From positions 124,001-188,000 of the forward strand of contig NZ_JOIU01000010.1 of the NCBI RefSeq assembly GCF_000720135.1: 64,000 bases of DNA, written 5' to 3'. The notes below the pieces were generated by a model. It was not told the origin of the DNA, made no database searches, and worked only from the letters and a program-made list of their open reading frames with translations. The DNA comes from Streptomyces sp. NRRL S-1022. Its GTDB lineage: Bacteria > Actinomycetota > Actinomycetes > Streptomycetales > Streptomycetaceae. Made by a program: the position numbers and the translations under genes. Of the stretch, positions 53,586-61,700 are shown one piece after another; the stretch's first letter is position 1; every line of letters starts with the position of its first letter.

Positions 53586-54821
53586 ATGAAGGCCCCGGAC
53601 ACCGCCGTCCTCGACGGCACCCGGCTGCAGCAGGCGAGGGTCCGCCTGGAGCAAGGCGACCCGCAACTGCGGCGAGCCGCCGAGGCGTTGACGGCCCGCG
53701 CCGACCGGTGGCTGGACCAGGGCCCCTGGACAGTCGTCGACAAGCCCAGGCCCGCACCCGGCGGCGACGTCCACGACTACCTGAGCCAGGCCCCCTACTG
53801 GTGGCCCACCGAGGCTCCGACGGCCGACAACCCCTGGGGCTGCCCGTACGTCCAACGGGACGGACAGCGCAACCCCGAGGTCGACTCCGGAACCGACCGC
53901 CAGAACCTCGAGAAGGTCTTCGACTCGACGTACGACCTGTCCCTGGCCTGGTACTACACGGGCAAGCAGGTGTACGCCGAGAAGGCGGCCCTGGTCCTGC
54001 GCACCTGGTTCCTCGACCCGGCCACGCGGATGAACCCGCACCTGAACCACGCCCAGTTCATCCCCGGCAAGTACGACGGACGCGCCATCGGCGTCATCGA
54101 CTTCTCGCAGTCGTACACCAGCGTCGTCGACGCCGTCGCGATCCTCGACACGGGCGCGCCCGGCTGGACGAGGGCCGACCGGACGGTGATGTCCCGGTGG
54201 AACTCCGACTTCCTCGACTGGTTGAGGAACAGCGACTTCGGCAAGGAGGAGGAGACGGCGGCCAACAACCACGGCACCTTCCACGACATGCAGCTCGCCG
54301 CCCTCGCGTACGCGACCGGCGACAAGGACCTGGCCCGACGGACCGTGCTCGACGCACGCGTCAAGCGCATCGACCCACAGATCGCGGCGGACGGCAGCCA
54401 GCCGCAGGAGCTGACCCGGACCAGGAGTTGGCACTACTCGACATTCGACCTGGTCGCCCACACCCGGCTCGCGGCGATCGGGGAGCGCGTCGACGTGAAC
54501 CTGTGGGACTACCGGGGACCGGACGGGCAGAGCCTGTTCAAGGCCGTGGACTACCTGCTCCCGGCCGCGACCGGAACCGCCGCCTGGCCGCACCCGGAGA
54601 TGGAGTTCCTCCGGTACGCGGCGACCGACGTCGTCCACGCCGCGGCCGACGCGGGAGACGAACGGGCACAGCAGGCCGTCCCCCTCCTGGAGGCACCGCC
54701 CGGCGGTGACCTGTGGGCGCTACGCCCGGCGGCCGAGCAACTGGACTCCATAGCGGCCCGACCGGCACCCGCGGGCGGGACGCGTCGGCCGTTCGGGCTC
54801 AGCTCGCGGCGAAGCGGTTGA
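53586..54821 (+). CDS. Cytoplasmic PF05426-type alginate/glucuronan lyase
   Basis: 411 residues from an ATG with GGAG upstream. Hallmarks of the (alpha/alpha) toroid Alginate_lyase domain: YLSQAPYWWPTEAPTADNPW, NPEVDSGTDRQNLEKVF, VIDFSQSYTSVVDAVAIL and the active-site ANNHGTFHDMQLAALAYATG. No signal peptide is present, so it should act on imported oligosaccharides. PF05426 proteins of this shape include glucuronan lyases (PL38-like) as well as alginate lyases (PL5), so the true substrate could be glucuronan. Confidence 0.85.
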   Translation: MKAPDTAVLDGTRLQQARVRLEQGDPQLRRAAEALTARADRWLDQGPWTVVDKPRPAPGGDVHDYLSQAPYWWPTEAPTADNPWGCPYVQRDGQRNPEVDSGTDRQNLEKVFDSTYDLSLAWYYTGKQVYAEKAALVLRTWFLDPATRMNPHLNHAQFIPGKYDGRAIGVIDFSQSYTSVVDAVAILDTGAPGWTRADRTVMSRWNSDFLDWLRNSDFGKEEETAANNHGTFHDMQLAALAYATGDKDLARRTVLDARVKRIDPQIAADGSQPQELTRTRSWHYSTFDLVAHTRLAAIGERVDVNLWDYRGPDGQSLFKAVDYLLPAATGTAAWPHPEMEFLRYAATDVVHAAADAGDERAQQAVPLLEAPPGGDLWALRPAAEQLDSIAARPAPAGGTRRPFGLSSRRSG

Positions 54822-55273
54822 GCACCTCCGACGCTGCGCGATGCGGTTGATGAGGATTTGATCGCAGTCACACCGTGTCGGCGCATCGAACTTCCGCCGG
54901 AGGCCGTCAAGCCTCCTAAGTGGTTCACGCAGCATGCGCAGGCGCAGGCCGGTGACTGGCTTCGCTCGCGTCTCTTTGTTGTTGAGGTCAGTGCGACATC
55001 GGGGATAAGTGAAGTGGTAAGGGGCGTCTGGCGTTGGCCCCTCGATTCCGCCGCGGTTCGAGAGAGGGAGACGGCAACCAGCACAGTCGCAGCGGCACGG
55101 TCTGCCACGGCGCAGCCTGCGCTCCTGGCATCGATCGGGATCCGGGCGCATCTGACGCACGGCTGTGGCAGTGACGCACGTTTGACGCACGAGGCTCTTC
55201 AGGGGGCCTGAATTCCGCCCTCAATAACGTCTCTGATCTGCATATTTCCCGGGACTGGGGTAACCTGCACACC
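54822..55273. other. 452-base gene-free region at the right end of the island
   Basis: No convincing gene. The octamer TGACGCAC occurs three times in 38 bases (55153, 55172, 55183). Just before copy B, CGGGACTGGGGTA resembles CGGGACCTGGGGTA of the methyltransferase gene (40200 region), suggesting that the duplicated end is longer but partly deleted. Confidence 0.45.
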
Positions 55274-55346
55274 TTCCCGATGACGCACCATGTGGAGTGC
55301 GTGGCGATCCTGGAGCCTGCCGAAAAGGGCCGCTGACCTGCGGTTT
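55274..55346 (+). repeat. Direct repeat, copy B: remnant of the methyltransferase 3' end (right island boundary)
   Basis: It encodes FPMTHHVECVAILEPAEKGR followed by a stop and TGACCTGCGGTTT, matching copy A (40264-40336) at about 60 of 73 bases. Substitutions are largely at silent or conservative positions, as if from a related species rather than decay. Confidence 0.75.
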
Positions 55347-55621
55347 TGTGTGTGGGCATTGTGTGCGGTGTGGGCGTTACGGGGGCTGTCCTGATGCTGA
55401 AATGACGCTCTTCCTGACGGGATGTCACCTGATTGATCATGCAGGTCATGCCAGGTGGAGGGCGCGTTCCCGCCGGGCTGTCTTTGCCGGAACTTGAAGG
55501 AAACTCGGCCGAGTTCAATAGGTCGGTCCGTAAGGGCTCCAGTGCCCGAGGAAGGGCCTTAGGTCGTCGGCTCGCGGGTCGGGACGTCGGGCAACCGGGG
55601 TGGTGAGCTCAGCGGGTCAGC
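55347..55621. other. Gene-free stretch after repeat copy B
   Basis: About 275 bases, AT-richer than average; nothing recognisable. Confidence 0.4.
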
Positions 55622-56039
55622 GAGTCCTACTACATCCTCGACGGCGATGGCGTCGAGGCGGCGTGCGGCGGCTTCAGCGCCACGGCACGTGACGTCGCCC
55701 GGCTCGGCGAGATGCCCCGCTGCGGCGGAGCGGTCGGCGACCGGCAGGTCGTACCCGAGGAAGTGGCGACGACGATCACCAGCGGCGTCCCCGACGGCTA
55801 TCCCCGGCGCGTCCGGTTCCCCGCCGCACCGCCCGACTCACCGGCCACGCTCTCCTGCCACGGCCTGTGGTGGATCCCGAACGGCCCCTGCGGCTCCTGC
55901 GTGGCCAGCGGTGCCCACGGCCAGCGGCTCTTCGTCTCACCCGGTCTCGACCTCGTCGCCGTCCACTTCGGCTCGCAGGTCATCTCCCCGGACGTGCCGG
56001 TCGCCCCGCTCGTCCAGGCGTTCCTGCGGATCGGGAGTC
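55622..56039 (+). pseudogene. C-terminal fragment of a beta-lactamase-fold serine hydrolase (NylB/class C type)
   Basis: SYYILDGDGVEAACGGFSAT, ARDVARLGEM, SCHGLWWIPNGPCGSCVASG, AHGQRLFVSPGLDLVAVHFG and VAPLVQAFLRI match the C-terminal half of this family. The catalytic SxxK and YxN regions are missing and the natural stop codon is gone, the frame running on into the toxin gene on the other strand. It is cut at both ends by rearrangement. Confidence 0.75.
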
Positions 56040-56436
56040 AGACCTTCTCCGCGGTGACGCGCGGGTGGTCGGCGGTGAGCATGACCATGTCCTCGATGTC
56101 GGAGGTCAGGATGGTGACGCGGCCGGGCTGGGCGAGGGCGGTGGCGCAGAGCATGGCGTCGATGGCGTACTTGTGGCCGTGCAGTCCGGCCCTGCGCAGC
56201 AGGGCGGTAGCGGACTGGGCGATCGCCTGGGTCACCGGCTCTACCCGCAGCCGCGACAGCGTCCACTTCAGGGCGGCGTCGTTGATCCGAGGGTGGATCA
56301 CCTCGACGAGCACCGCAGCCGAGGTGAGCACCGGAAGGTCGGCGTCGCGAGCGGCGGTGAGCCACTCGTGGACTTCCCGGTCGCGCTGCACGGCCTTGGC
56401 CAGCCCCTCGCTGCCCAGGACGAGCGCGCCGCTCAC
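56038..56436 (-). CDS. PIN-domain toxin (VapC-like) with a replaced first catalytic aspartate
   Basis: 132 residues from a GTG that overlaps the antitoxin stop (GTGA). It has the PIN order of acidic residues: Glu in LVEVIHPRIN, Asp in YAIDAMLCATAL, Asp in LTSDIEDMVML. The N-terminal strand, where family members have Asp (LVLDSEGL type), reads LVLGSEGLAKAV, so the first metal-binding Asp is Gly here. VapC proteins are Mg-dependent ribonucleases, so this one is probably inactive or weakened. It may persist as a corepressor with its antitoxin. Confidence 0.75.
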   Translation of the reverse strand: MSGALVLGSEGLAKAVQRDREVHEWLTAARDADLPVLTSAAVLVEVIHPRINDAALKWTLSRLRVEPVTQAIAQSATALLRRAGLHGHKYAIDAMLCATALAQPGRVTILTSDIEDMVMLTADHPRVTAEKV

Positions 56437-56717
56437 GCGGCCGCCCCGGCGTCCGATGAGGTGCCGCCGGTGAGCCTGGCCCGCTTGGCGGCCACGCCCT
56501 CGGGATCGGCGGGGCCGTGGGTCTTGTCGAAGTCGGCGATCAGCTCGTCGAGGTTGTCACGCTCGATCTGCCGCTGCGCGGCCTTCTCCAGGTACGCGGA
56601 CACGCCCCGCTTGCCGACCCGCTCGCGGATCGCTTGCAGGGTGCCGGCGGTCAAAGAGACGGAGATACCACTGCTGGGACCGTCGCCGGGAAGGAAGTCG
56701 GTGTCGTCGTCAGCCAT
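56433..56717 (-). CDS. Ribbon-helix-helix antitoxin (VapB/CopG-like)
   Basis: 94 residues from the ATG at 56717. The strand-helix-helix GISVSLTAGTLQAIRERV and GVSAYLEKAAQRQIERDN fits a CopG/RHH DNA-binding dimer. The C-terminal tail (DELIADFDKTHGPADPEGVA) would wrap the PIN toxin. The gene comes first and overlaps the toxin by four bases, as usual. A perfect palindrome lies nine bases upstream of its ATG, the likely autoregulatory operator. Confidence 0.75.
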   Translation of the reverse strand: MADDDTDFLPGDGPSSGISVSLTAGTLQAIRERVGKRGVSAYLEKAAQRQIERDNLDELIADFDKTHGPADPEGVAAKRARLTGGTSSDAGAAA

Positions 56718-56725
56718 GACACGAG

Positions 56726-56746
56726 TATGGCATTTCAAATGCCATA
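56726..56746. promoter_or_regulatory. Perfect palindromic operator of the toxin-antitoxin genes
   Basis: Arms TATGGCATTT and AAATGCCATA flank a single C. It is directly upstream of the antitoxin start; the arm TATGGC/CATA may also overlap the -10 region. Confidence 0.75.
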
Positions 56747-56862
56747 GGGCGAGATCCACGGCGGCGCAGAGCCTCGATTGCCCTTCGGTTCTGCGTCAGA
56801 GGCTGCACGAAGCGCCCGTAGCGCACGTAATCCACATTGATCTTGAGTCCGTTTTGTGCCTC

Positions 56863-56884
56863 GCGAGTCGCTGAACTGCGGTTT
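56863..56884 (+). repeat. Possible third, decayed copy of the island junction core
   Basis: CGCTGAACTGCGGTTTT matches copy B (CGCTGACCTGCGGTTTT) at 16 of 17 bases. The preceding codons (HIDLESVLCLASR) only vaguely resemble the methyltransferase end, so this may be chance. Confidence 0.35.
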
Positions 56885-56937
56885 TTTTACAGTGTCGACC
56901 GCACTCGGTCCGGTGGGCCGCCCGTCGCGTTCCGGCG

Positions 56938-57220
56938 TCACCTGCTCCGGGGTGCGGTCGTGGGGTTGGCGAGGATCTGTTCGCGTCCGGCGGTGAGGGC
57001 GGCGTCGGCGCCGAGGGCTTCGGGGATGACGGTGACGGGGGTCAGGAAGACGGTCCGGCGCAGCCCGAGCCGGGCGTCGATGCCGGGCCTCAGCCAGGGC
57101 GGCCAGTTGGCGAGGTGGCCGCCGAGGGCGATGTGGCCGGGGTCGGCCAGGCCGGTGACCGCCTTGAGTGCGGCGCCCCGGGCGTGTCCGCCGCGGTCCG
57201 GGGCGGCCAGGGCGAACGGA
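56938..57220 (-). pseudogene. C-terminal fragment of a ROK-family regulator or sugar kinase
   Basis: LADPGHIALGGHLANWPPWL and FLTPVTVIPEALGADAALTAG match the ROK C-terminus. ATP-binding and HTH parts are missing. The frame upstream carries no ROK sequence. Remnant only. Confidence 0.65.
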
Positions 57221-57313
57221 CGCGATGGTTCGGTGAGCGCCGAACCGTCCGGCCGGTACCGTGCCAGGTCCTGAGCGGGAGGGACCCGCGCTGGTGACGC
57301 CGGAGGCGACCCG

Positions 57314-57913
57314 ATGCCGGAGACGGACCTGAAGCAGCAGCTCGTCGAGCGGTTCCGCGAAATCAACGGAGACCATCCGATGACCGATGCCGACGACGTG
57401 TACGTCAGCGCGCAGTTCGCTGTTCTGGAGGAACTGTGCGCAGTCCATGGCCGTGATGCCGATGCGGTCCGCCGGCTGATGCTGGAGCAGCGTCTGCCGC
57501 TTCCGGGATACCTGCGCTCCGACGGTGCGGAGATGGTGCCGGCCGATCTGTTCGCTCTCGCCGACGAAGCCGGCGGGGTGGAGCTGCTCGAAGCGTGGTT
57601 CACCGCTCACTGGGCCGACCCGGTCGCCGGGAAGGCGGAGTGGAACGCGTATCTCAGCGGACAGTACGTGTGCCTGCACTCGGTGACCCCGGCCGCCATT
57701 CAGCGCAAGGATCACCTGACGACCGCGATCGGTGCCGCAGCGAACGAGCCGGATGCGAGGTCAGCGCGGTGGTTGGACCGGCTGCACGCTCTGGTCGACG
57801 AACTCGACACGCTGGAACCGGCGTTCACGGCCTACGACCGTCTCCGGTTCGGCGGACCCACGTCCCGGGACACCTGCATCGACGCCGTGCGCGCCCGCTT
57901 CCCGCGCCCGTGA
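57314..57913 (+). CDS. DUF6058 family protein
   Basis: 199 residues. LPLPGYLRSDGAEMVPADLF, WNAYLSGQYVCLHSVTPAAI and TAYDRLRFGGPTSRDTCIDA look like the DUF6058 family, which occurs in some natural-product clusters; the family call is from memory. Predicted mostly helical, soluble, cytoplasmic. It is a single gene with no biosynthetic neighbours here, so the function is unknown. Confidence 0.65.
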   Translation: MPETDLKQQLVERFREINGDHPMTDADDVYVSAQFAVLEELCAVHGRDADAVRRLMLEQRLPLPGYLRSDGAEMVPADLFALADEAGGVELLEAWFTAHWADPVAGKAEWNAYLSGQYVCLHSVTPAAIQRKDHLTTAIGAAANEPDARSARWLDRLHALVDELDTLEPAFTAYDRLRFGGPTSRDTCIDAVRARFPRP

Positions 57914-58260
57914 CCCGGAGTCGTGGGCGGCGCGTTTCACGGCCCGCCACCGTGGCCGGGCGGACCCCGCATGGGTGTTCTCACCGACGCAGGGTGAACG
58001 CGGGGCGCACCAGACGAAGGTCGTCCACACCGAGAGCGGCGAACTGCGGCGCGAGCCGGCTCGACGGGCTCGTGGTGTGCACGGTGACATGGCGCCCTGC
58101 CGGCCGAACGAGGACACGGCTCCGATGACCACCACACGAGCGTGCTCCTCTGCCGCTCGGTGCGGATACGCCTGTACCGCGTCCACCTGATGGCCGGAGG
58201 TCGGTCGGCTCAGCACGGTCTCCGGCGGCCCGCGCGCCCGTTCCCCCAGCTCGCAGGCCG
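57914..58260. other. 347-base region with possible gene debris
   Basis: On the minus strand from 57981 a protein-like C-terminus (LAPQFAALGVDDLRLVRPAF, then TLRR and stop) is visible for about 45 codons, but no family was recognised and no start fits. Otherwise nothing. Confidence 0.3.
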
Positions 58261-58410
58261 CTGACCAGCGAGCAGGTGGTCTCCGCGGCCCTGAAGAACT
58301 TGGAACGCGGTCGCACGATCAGTATCCCGAGTCTGCGCTACCGGCTCCTGTCCCAGGCGCTGCGCCACCTGCCCCGCGCAGTGACCGCCGGCCCGACGGC
58401 ACGCAGGTGA
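58261..58410 (+). pseudogene. C-terminal fragment of a short-chain dehydrogenase
   Basis: LTSEQVVSAALKNLERGRTI and SIPSLRYRLLSQALRHLPRA, then a stop at 58408, match the membrane-proximal tail of DltE/YqjQ-type SDRs. The Rossmann domain and catalytic residues are missing. Confidence 0.65.
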
Positions 58411-58724
58411 TGCCTCCCGAGACGCTGCGCTCCCGCCGGGTCAATATCTGTGCCCGCGAGCAGAGATTTCAACGGAACAGCCGGACAGATTCTCTGTCGC
58501 ATTAACCGGAGTGGGATTCTGCACCGTACACAGACCGCTGCGGCATGCTACTGTCGATGTCAGTTGCAGTTGTGGTTCCCAAACTTCAAGCGCCTTCCGG
58601 TCGGCACCTGTGCCGCGGGAAGCGCTTTTGTTATCCGGCTCTTTTTCCGGACGGGGTGATCATCGCGGCGACACGGGGTCCGCGCAGTGCGGATCCCGAT
58701 GCACTGCCCCAAAGGAGAAATGAC
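58411..58724. other. Upstream region and probable 5' leader of the cold-shock gene
   Basis: AT-richer, with a hairpin TCCGG/CCGGA around a U-rich loop (58634-58651) and AAAGGAGAAA as ribosome site (about 58711). Long structured leaders are common for csp genes and may act as RNA thermosensors. No -35/-10 pair is certain. Confidence 0.45.
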
Positions 58725-58928
58725 ATGGCTACGGGTACCGTGAAGTGGTTCAACGCGGAAAAGGGCTTTGGCTTCATCGAGCAGGACGGTGGCGGCGCCG
58801 ACGTGTTCGCCCACTACTCGAACATCGCCGCCCAGGGCTTCCGCGAGCTGCTGGAGGGCCAGAAGGTGAGCTTCGACATCGCGCAGGGCCAGAAGGGCCC
58901 GACGGCCGAGAACATCGTTCCCGCCTGA
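58725..58928 (+). CDS. Cold-shock protein (CspA family)
   Basis: 67 residues, the standard length. RNP1 is KGFGFIEQ and RNP2 is DVFAHYSNI, with [17 protein letters not shown] at the start. It binds single-stranded RNA and DNA and melts secondary structure in the cold or in growth transitions. Its leader is long and it ends in a UUCG-capped terminator. The next gene is a DEAD-box helicase, a functional partner. Confidence 0.95.
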   Translation: MATGTVKWFNAEKGFGFIEQDGGGADVFAHYSNIAAQGFRELLEGQKVSFDIAQGQKGPTAENIVPA

Positions 58929-58953
58929 CGCTGACTGTCGCGTATTTGTAGCT

Positions 58954-58983
58954 GGGGCCCGCGTCCTTCGGGGTGCGGGCCCC
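58954..58983 (+). terminator. Terminator of the cold-shock gene
   Basis: A 13-base-pair stem (GGGGCCCGCGTCC against GGGTGCGGGCCCC, two wobbles) capped by a TTCG tetraloop. The remaining intergenic sequence to 59274 shows nothing else except the helicase ribosome site. Confidence 0.85.
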
Positions 58984-59274
58984 GGCTACTCGCATTTTCC
59001 CGCAGTGTTTTCGCCTGCGGACGACAACCAGGAAGCCCGTAGGCTCACCGCATACGGAGCATCCTTCAGGGGTGTACGCATCCCTGCCCGGATTCATCGC
59101 GCTGGACTCCCGAACGCCGCGTCCGTGCGCACCACTCATCCAGCTCCTGTGCCCGCACAGATTCTTCGTCGGTCAGATGAGCTTTCGCATTCCACCGGCT
59201 CATTCTTGCAATTCTCTGTGCTGCTGATCGCTGCGGGAATTCCTTGACATGTGCCGCATCGAGGAAGGTTCCGC

Positions 59275-60756
59275 ATGAACCGCACACGCACGAACGAACG
59301 CTTCGCCCGCACCCGTAACGGCAGTGCCGAATCCGGAAGGGGTGGCAGCCGCCGATTCGGTTCGTCGGCCGGGAGCCGTTCCGGTGGTCCTGGACGTCGG
59401 CCCGCCGCGGTCCAGGGGGAGTTCGCGCTGCCCAAAACGATCACTCCCGCGCTCCCCGCCGTGGAGGGCTTCGCCGATCTCGACATGCCCCGGGCGCTGC
59501 TGGGTGCGCTCAGCTCGAACGGCGTGACCGTACCCTTCCCGATCCAGGCCGCCACCCTGCCGAATTCCCTCGCCGGCCGCGACGTACTGGGCCGTGGCCG
59601 TACCGGCTCCGGCAAGACCCTCGCCTTCGGGCTGGCGCTGCTGGCCCGTACGGCCGGGCAGCGCGCCGAGGCCAGGCAGCCGCTGGGGCTGATCCTCGTG
59701 CCCACGCGTGAACTGGCGCAGCAGGTCACCGACGCGCTCGCCCCGTACGCCCGCTCCGTGAGGCTGCGGCTGGCCACGGTGGTGGGCGGAATGCCGATCG
59801 GCCGGCAGGCGAGCGCGCTGCGCGGTGGCGCCGAGGTCGTCGTCGCCACACCGGGACGCCTCAAAGACCTGATCGACCGCGGCGACTGCCGGCTGAACCA
59901 GGTCTCCGTCACCGTCCTCGACGAGGCCGACCAGATGGCCGACATGGGCTTCATGCCGCAGGTCACCGCCCTCCTCGACCAGGTCCGCCCCGAAGGCCAG
60001 CGCATGCTGTTCTCCGCCACTCTCGACCGCAACGTCGACCTGCTCGTGCGCCGCTACCTCACCGACCCCGTCGTGCACTCCGTCGACCCCTCGGCCGGCG
60101 CGGTCACGACGATGGAGCACCACGTGCTCCACGTTCACGGCGCCGACAAGCACACGGCCACCACCCAGATCGCCGCACGTGACGGCCGCGTGATCATGTT
60201 CCTCGACACCAAGCACGCCGTCGACGGTCTCACCGAGCACCTCCTGAACAGCGGGGTACGGGCCGCCGCCCTGCACGGCGGGAAGTCACAGCCACAGCGC
60301 ACCCGCACGCTGGCCCAGTTCAAGACCGGGCACGTCAACGTGCTGGTGGCGACCAATGTCGCGGCGCGCGGCATCCACGTCGACAACCTCGACCTCGTCG
60401 TCAACGTCGACCCGCCGACCGACCACAAGGACTACCTCCACCGCGGCGGCCGAACCGCCCGCGCAGGAGAGTCCGGCAGCGTCGTCACCCTGGTCACCCC
60501 CAGCCAGCGCCGCGGCATGACCCGTCTCATGGCAGCGGCCGGCATCGTCCCGCAGACCACCCAGGTCCGCGCCGGCGAGGAGGCCCTGCACCGCATCACC
60601 GGCGCCCAGGCCCCCTCCGGCATCCCGGTCGTCATCACCGCACCGGTGGCCGAGCGCTCCAAGAAGCGCGGCGCCCCCTCGCGAGGCCGACGCCGCGCCG
60701 TCCCGGCGGCCCGCCGCGCGCCCGCACGGCAGTCCGGCGCCGGTGCGGCGGCATAG
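59275..60756 (+). CDS. DEAD-box RNA helicase
   Basis: 493 residues from the ATG at 59275 (GAGGAAGG upstream). A basic Gly/Ser/Arg-rich N-terminus precedes the core. Motifs: Q motif PFPIQAATLP, I GRTGSGKT, Ia PTRELAQQV, Ib TPGRL, II VLDEADQM, III SAT, IV-V region VATNVAARGIHVDNLD, VI HRGGRTARAG. The basic C-terminal tail (SKKRGAPSRGRRRAV) would bind RNA. It unwinds RNA, probably in cold adaptation or with RNase J in decay. CBS and RNase J genes follow on the same strand. Confidence 0.93.
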   Translation: MNRTRTNERFARTRNGSAESGRGGSRRFGSSAGSRSGGPGRRPAAVQGEFALPKTITPALPAVEGFADLDMPRALLGALSSNGVTVPFPIQAATLPNSLAGRDVLGRGRTGSGKTLAFGLALLARTAGQRAEARQPLGLILVPTRELAQQVTDALAPYARSVRLRLATVVGGMPIGRQASALRGGAEVVVATPGRLKDLIDRGDCRLNQVSVTVLDEADQMADMGFMPQVTALLDQVRPEGQRMLFSATLDRNVDLLVRRYLTDPVVHSVDPSAGAVTTMEHHVLHVHGADKHTATTQIAARDGRVIMFLDTKHAVDGLTEHLLNSGVRAAALHGGKSQPQRTRTLAQFKTGHVNVLVATNVAARGIHVDNLDLVVNVDPPTDHKDYLHRGGRTARAGESGSVVTLVTPSQRRGMTRLMAAAGIVPQTTQVRAGEEALHRITGAQAPSGIPVVITAPVAERSKKRGAPSRGRRRAVPAARRAPARQSGAGAAA

Positions 60757-60802
60757 AACCTTGGTGATCAGGAAGCCGGCCCAACTCCGCAGGAGGCACC
60801 CT

Positions 60803-61207
60803 TTGACGCTGGACCAGACGCAGTTCCGCCCGGCGAGCGCCCACTCCGCGCACGGCACGGTGGCCGACACCATGGACGCGGCCGGACCGCAGGTCTGGGA
60901 GGACATGACCGTGGAGGTGGCACTGTCCGTGATGGCCGCCGCCCGTACAGGTCATCTGGTCGTCTGCGACGAGGACGGTACGGGCACCGGCCTGGTCACC
61001 CGGGACCGGCTCACGGCCGTTCGTGACGGTTCCGGATACACGGACCGGATCCGCCTGCGCGACATCGCCGACGTCATCGGGCCCTTCGCCGCGCCCCCGG
61101 CCACGAGGGCCGAAGCCGAGCGCGCGATGCGCTGCCGCCGGCTCGGGGCTCCGCCCGTGGCCGACGGACACGGCAGCGCCCTGGGCGTCGTCGCCCTCTC
61201 CTGCTGA
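60803..61207 (+). CDS. CBS-domain-pair protein
   Basis: 134 residues starting at TTG (60803), which has AGGAGG six bases upstream; the frame has no better start. A CBS pair covers about 18-134 (TVADTMDAAGPQVWEDMTVE, TGHLVVCDEDGTGTGLVTRD, and RCRRLGAPPVADGHGSALGV). Such proteins sense adenine nucleotides or c-di-AMP. It is free-standing, with no effector domain, so the partner is unknown. Confidence 0.8.
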   Translation: MTLDQTQFRPASAHSAHGTVADTMDAAGPQVWEDMTVEVALSVMAAARTGHLVVCDEDGTGTGLVTRDRLTAVRDGSGYTDRIRLRDIADVIGPFAAPPATRAEAERAMRCRRLGAPPVADGHGSALGVVALSC

Positions 61208-61257
61208 ACCGCCCTCGCCCCTGCCCGGCCCCGTCCTCTCCTCTGCCCGGAGGCATC

Positions 61258-61584
61258 ATGCGCTGTGTCATCGCCCGCTTCCCGTTCGACCTGACCAGGA
61301 GCGGCGTCGTGGAATCCATGAAGGACGTCACTCCTGAGCCGGTCACCGGTGAGTTCGTCGTCATCGGGCGACGCCACTACCCCGCCAAGCAGGTCGGCCA
61401 GGTCATCACCCGCCAGGACCGCCGCGATTTCAGCACCGGCGAAGTCCTCAGGGCCATGACCCGACTCGGCTTCACCTGCCGCACCGGCCCCGACGCCGCG
61501 TCCGCCCCCCTGGCCGGGCCGTACGAGCCGGCTTCCGCACCGCTCGGCACTCCCCCTGACCGCCTGACCTACGGACAGGTGTGA
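61258..61584 (+). CDS. Conserved hypothetical protein, 108 residues
   Basis: MRCVIARFPFDLTRSGVVES begins after a CCGGAGG ribosome site. FVVIGRRHYPAKQVGQVITR and RRDFSTGEVLRAMTRLGFTC look well folded and conserved; the last 30 residues are Pro/Ala-rich and disordered. I recall similar proteins beside DEAD-box and csp genes in Streptomyces. No function is known to me. Confidence 0.75.
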   Translation: MRCVIARFPFDLTRSGVVESMKDVTPEPVTGEFVVIGRRHYPAKQVGQVITRQDRRDFSTGEVLRAMTRLGFTCRTGPDAASAPLAGPYEPASAPLGTPPDRLTYGQV

Positions 61585-61700
61585 GCCGAACGGAGCAGTG
61601 CGGCCCACCGGCGTGGGCGCCGGGATCGCGGATGCGTGGCCGCAGACCGGCCGGAGGCCGGCGCAGCACCAGGGCCGGCGGCTGGTGTCGCAGTTCCTGA

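Noticed and set aside
55153..55190. Three TGACGCAC octamers
   Set aside because: Too short and too few to support iterons or a replication origin; noted only in the region entry.
54858..55211. 117-codon open frame after the PF05426 lyase
   Set aside because: No ribosome site, no motif and mixed composition; probably non-coding.
57981..58125. Possible minus-strand protein C-terminus
   Set aside because: About 45 plausible codons with no recognisable family or start; not strong enough to call a pseudogene.
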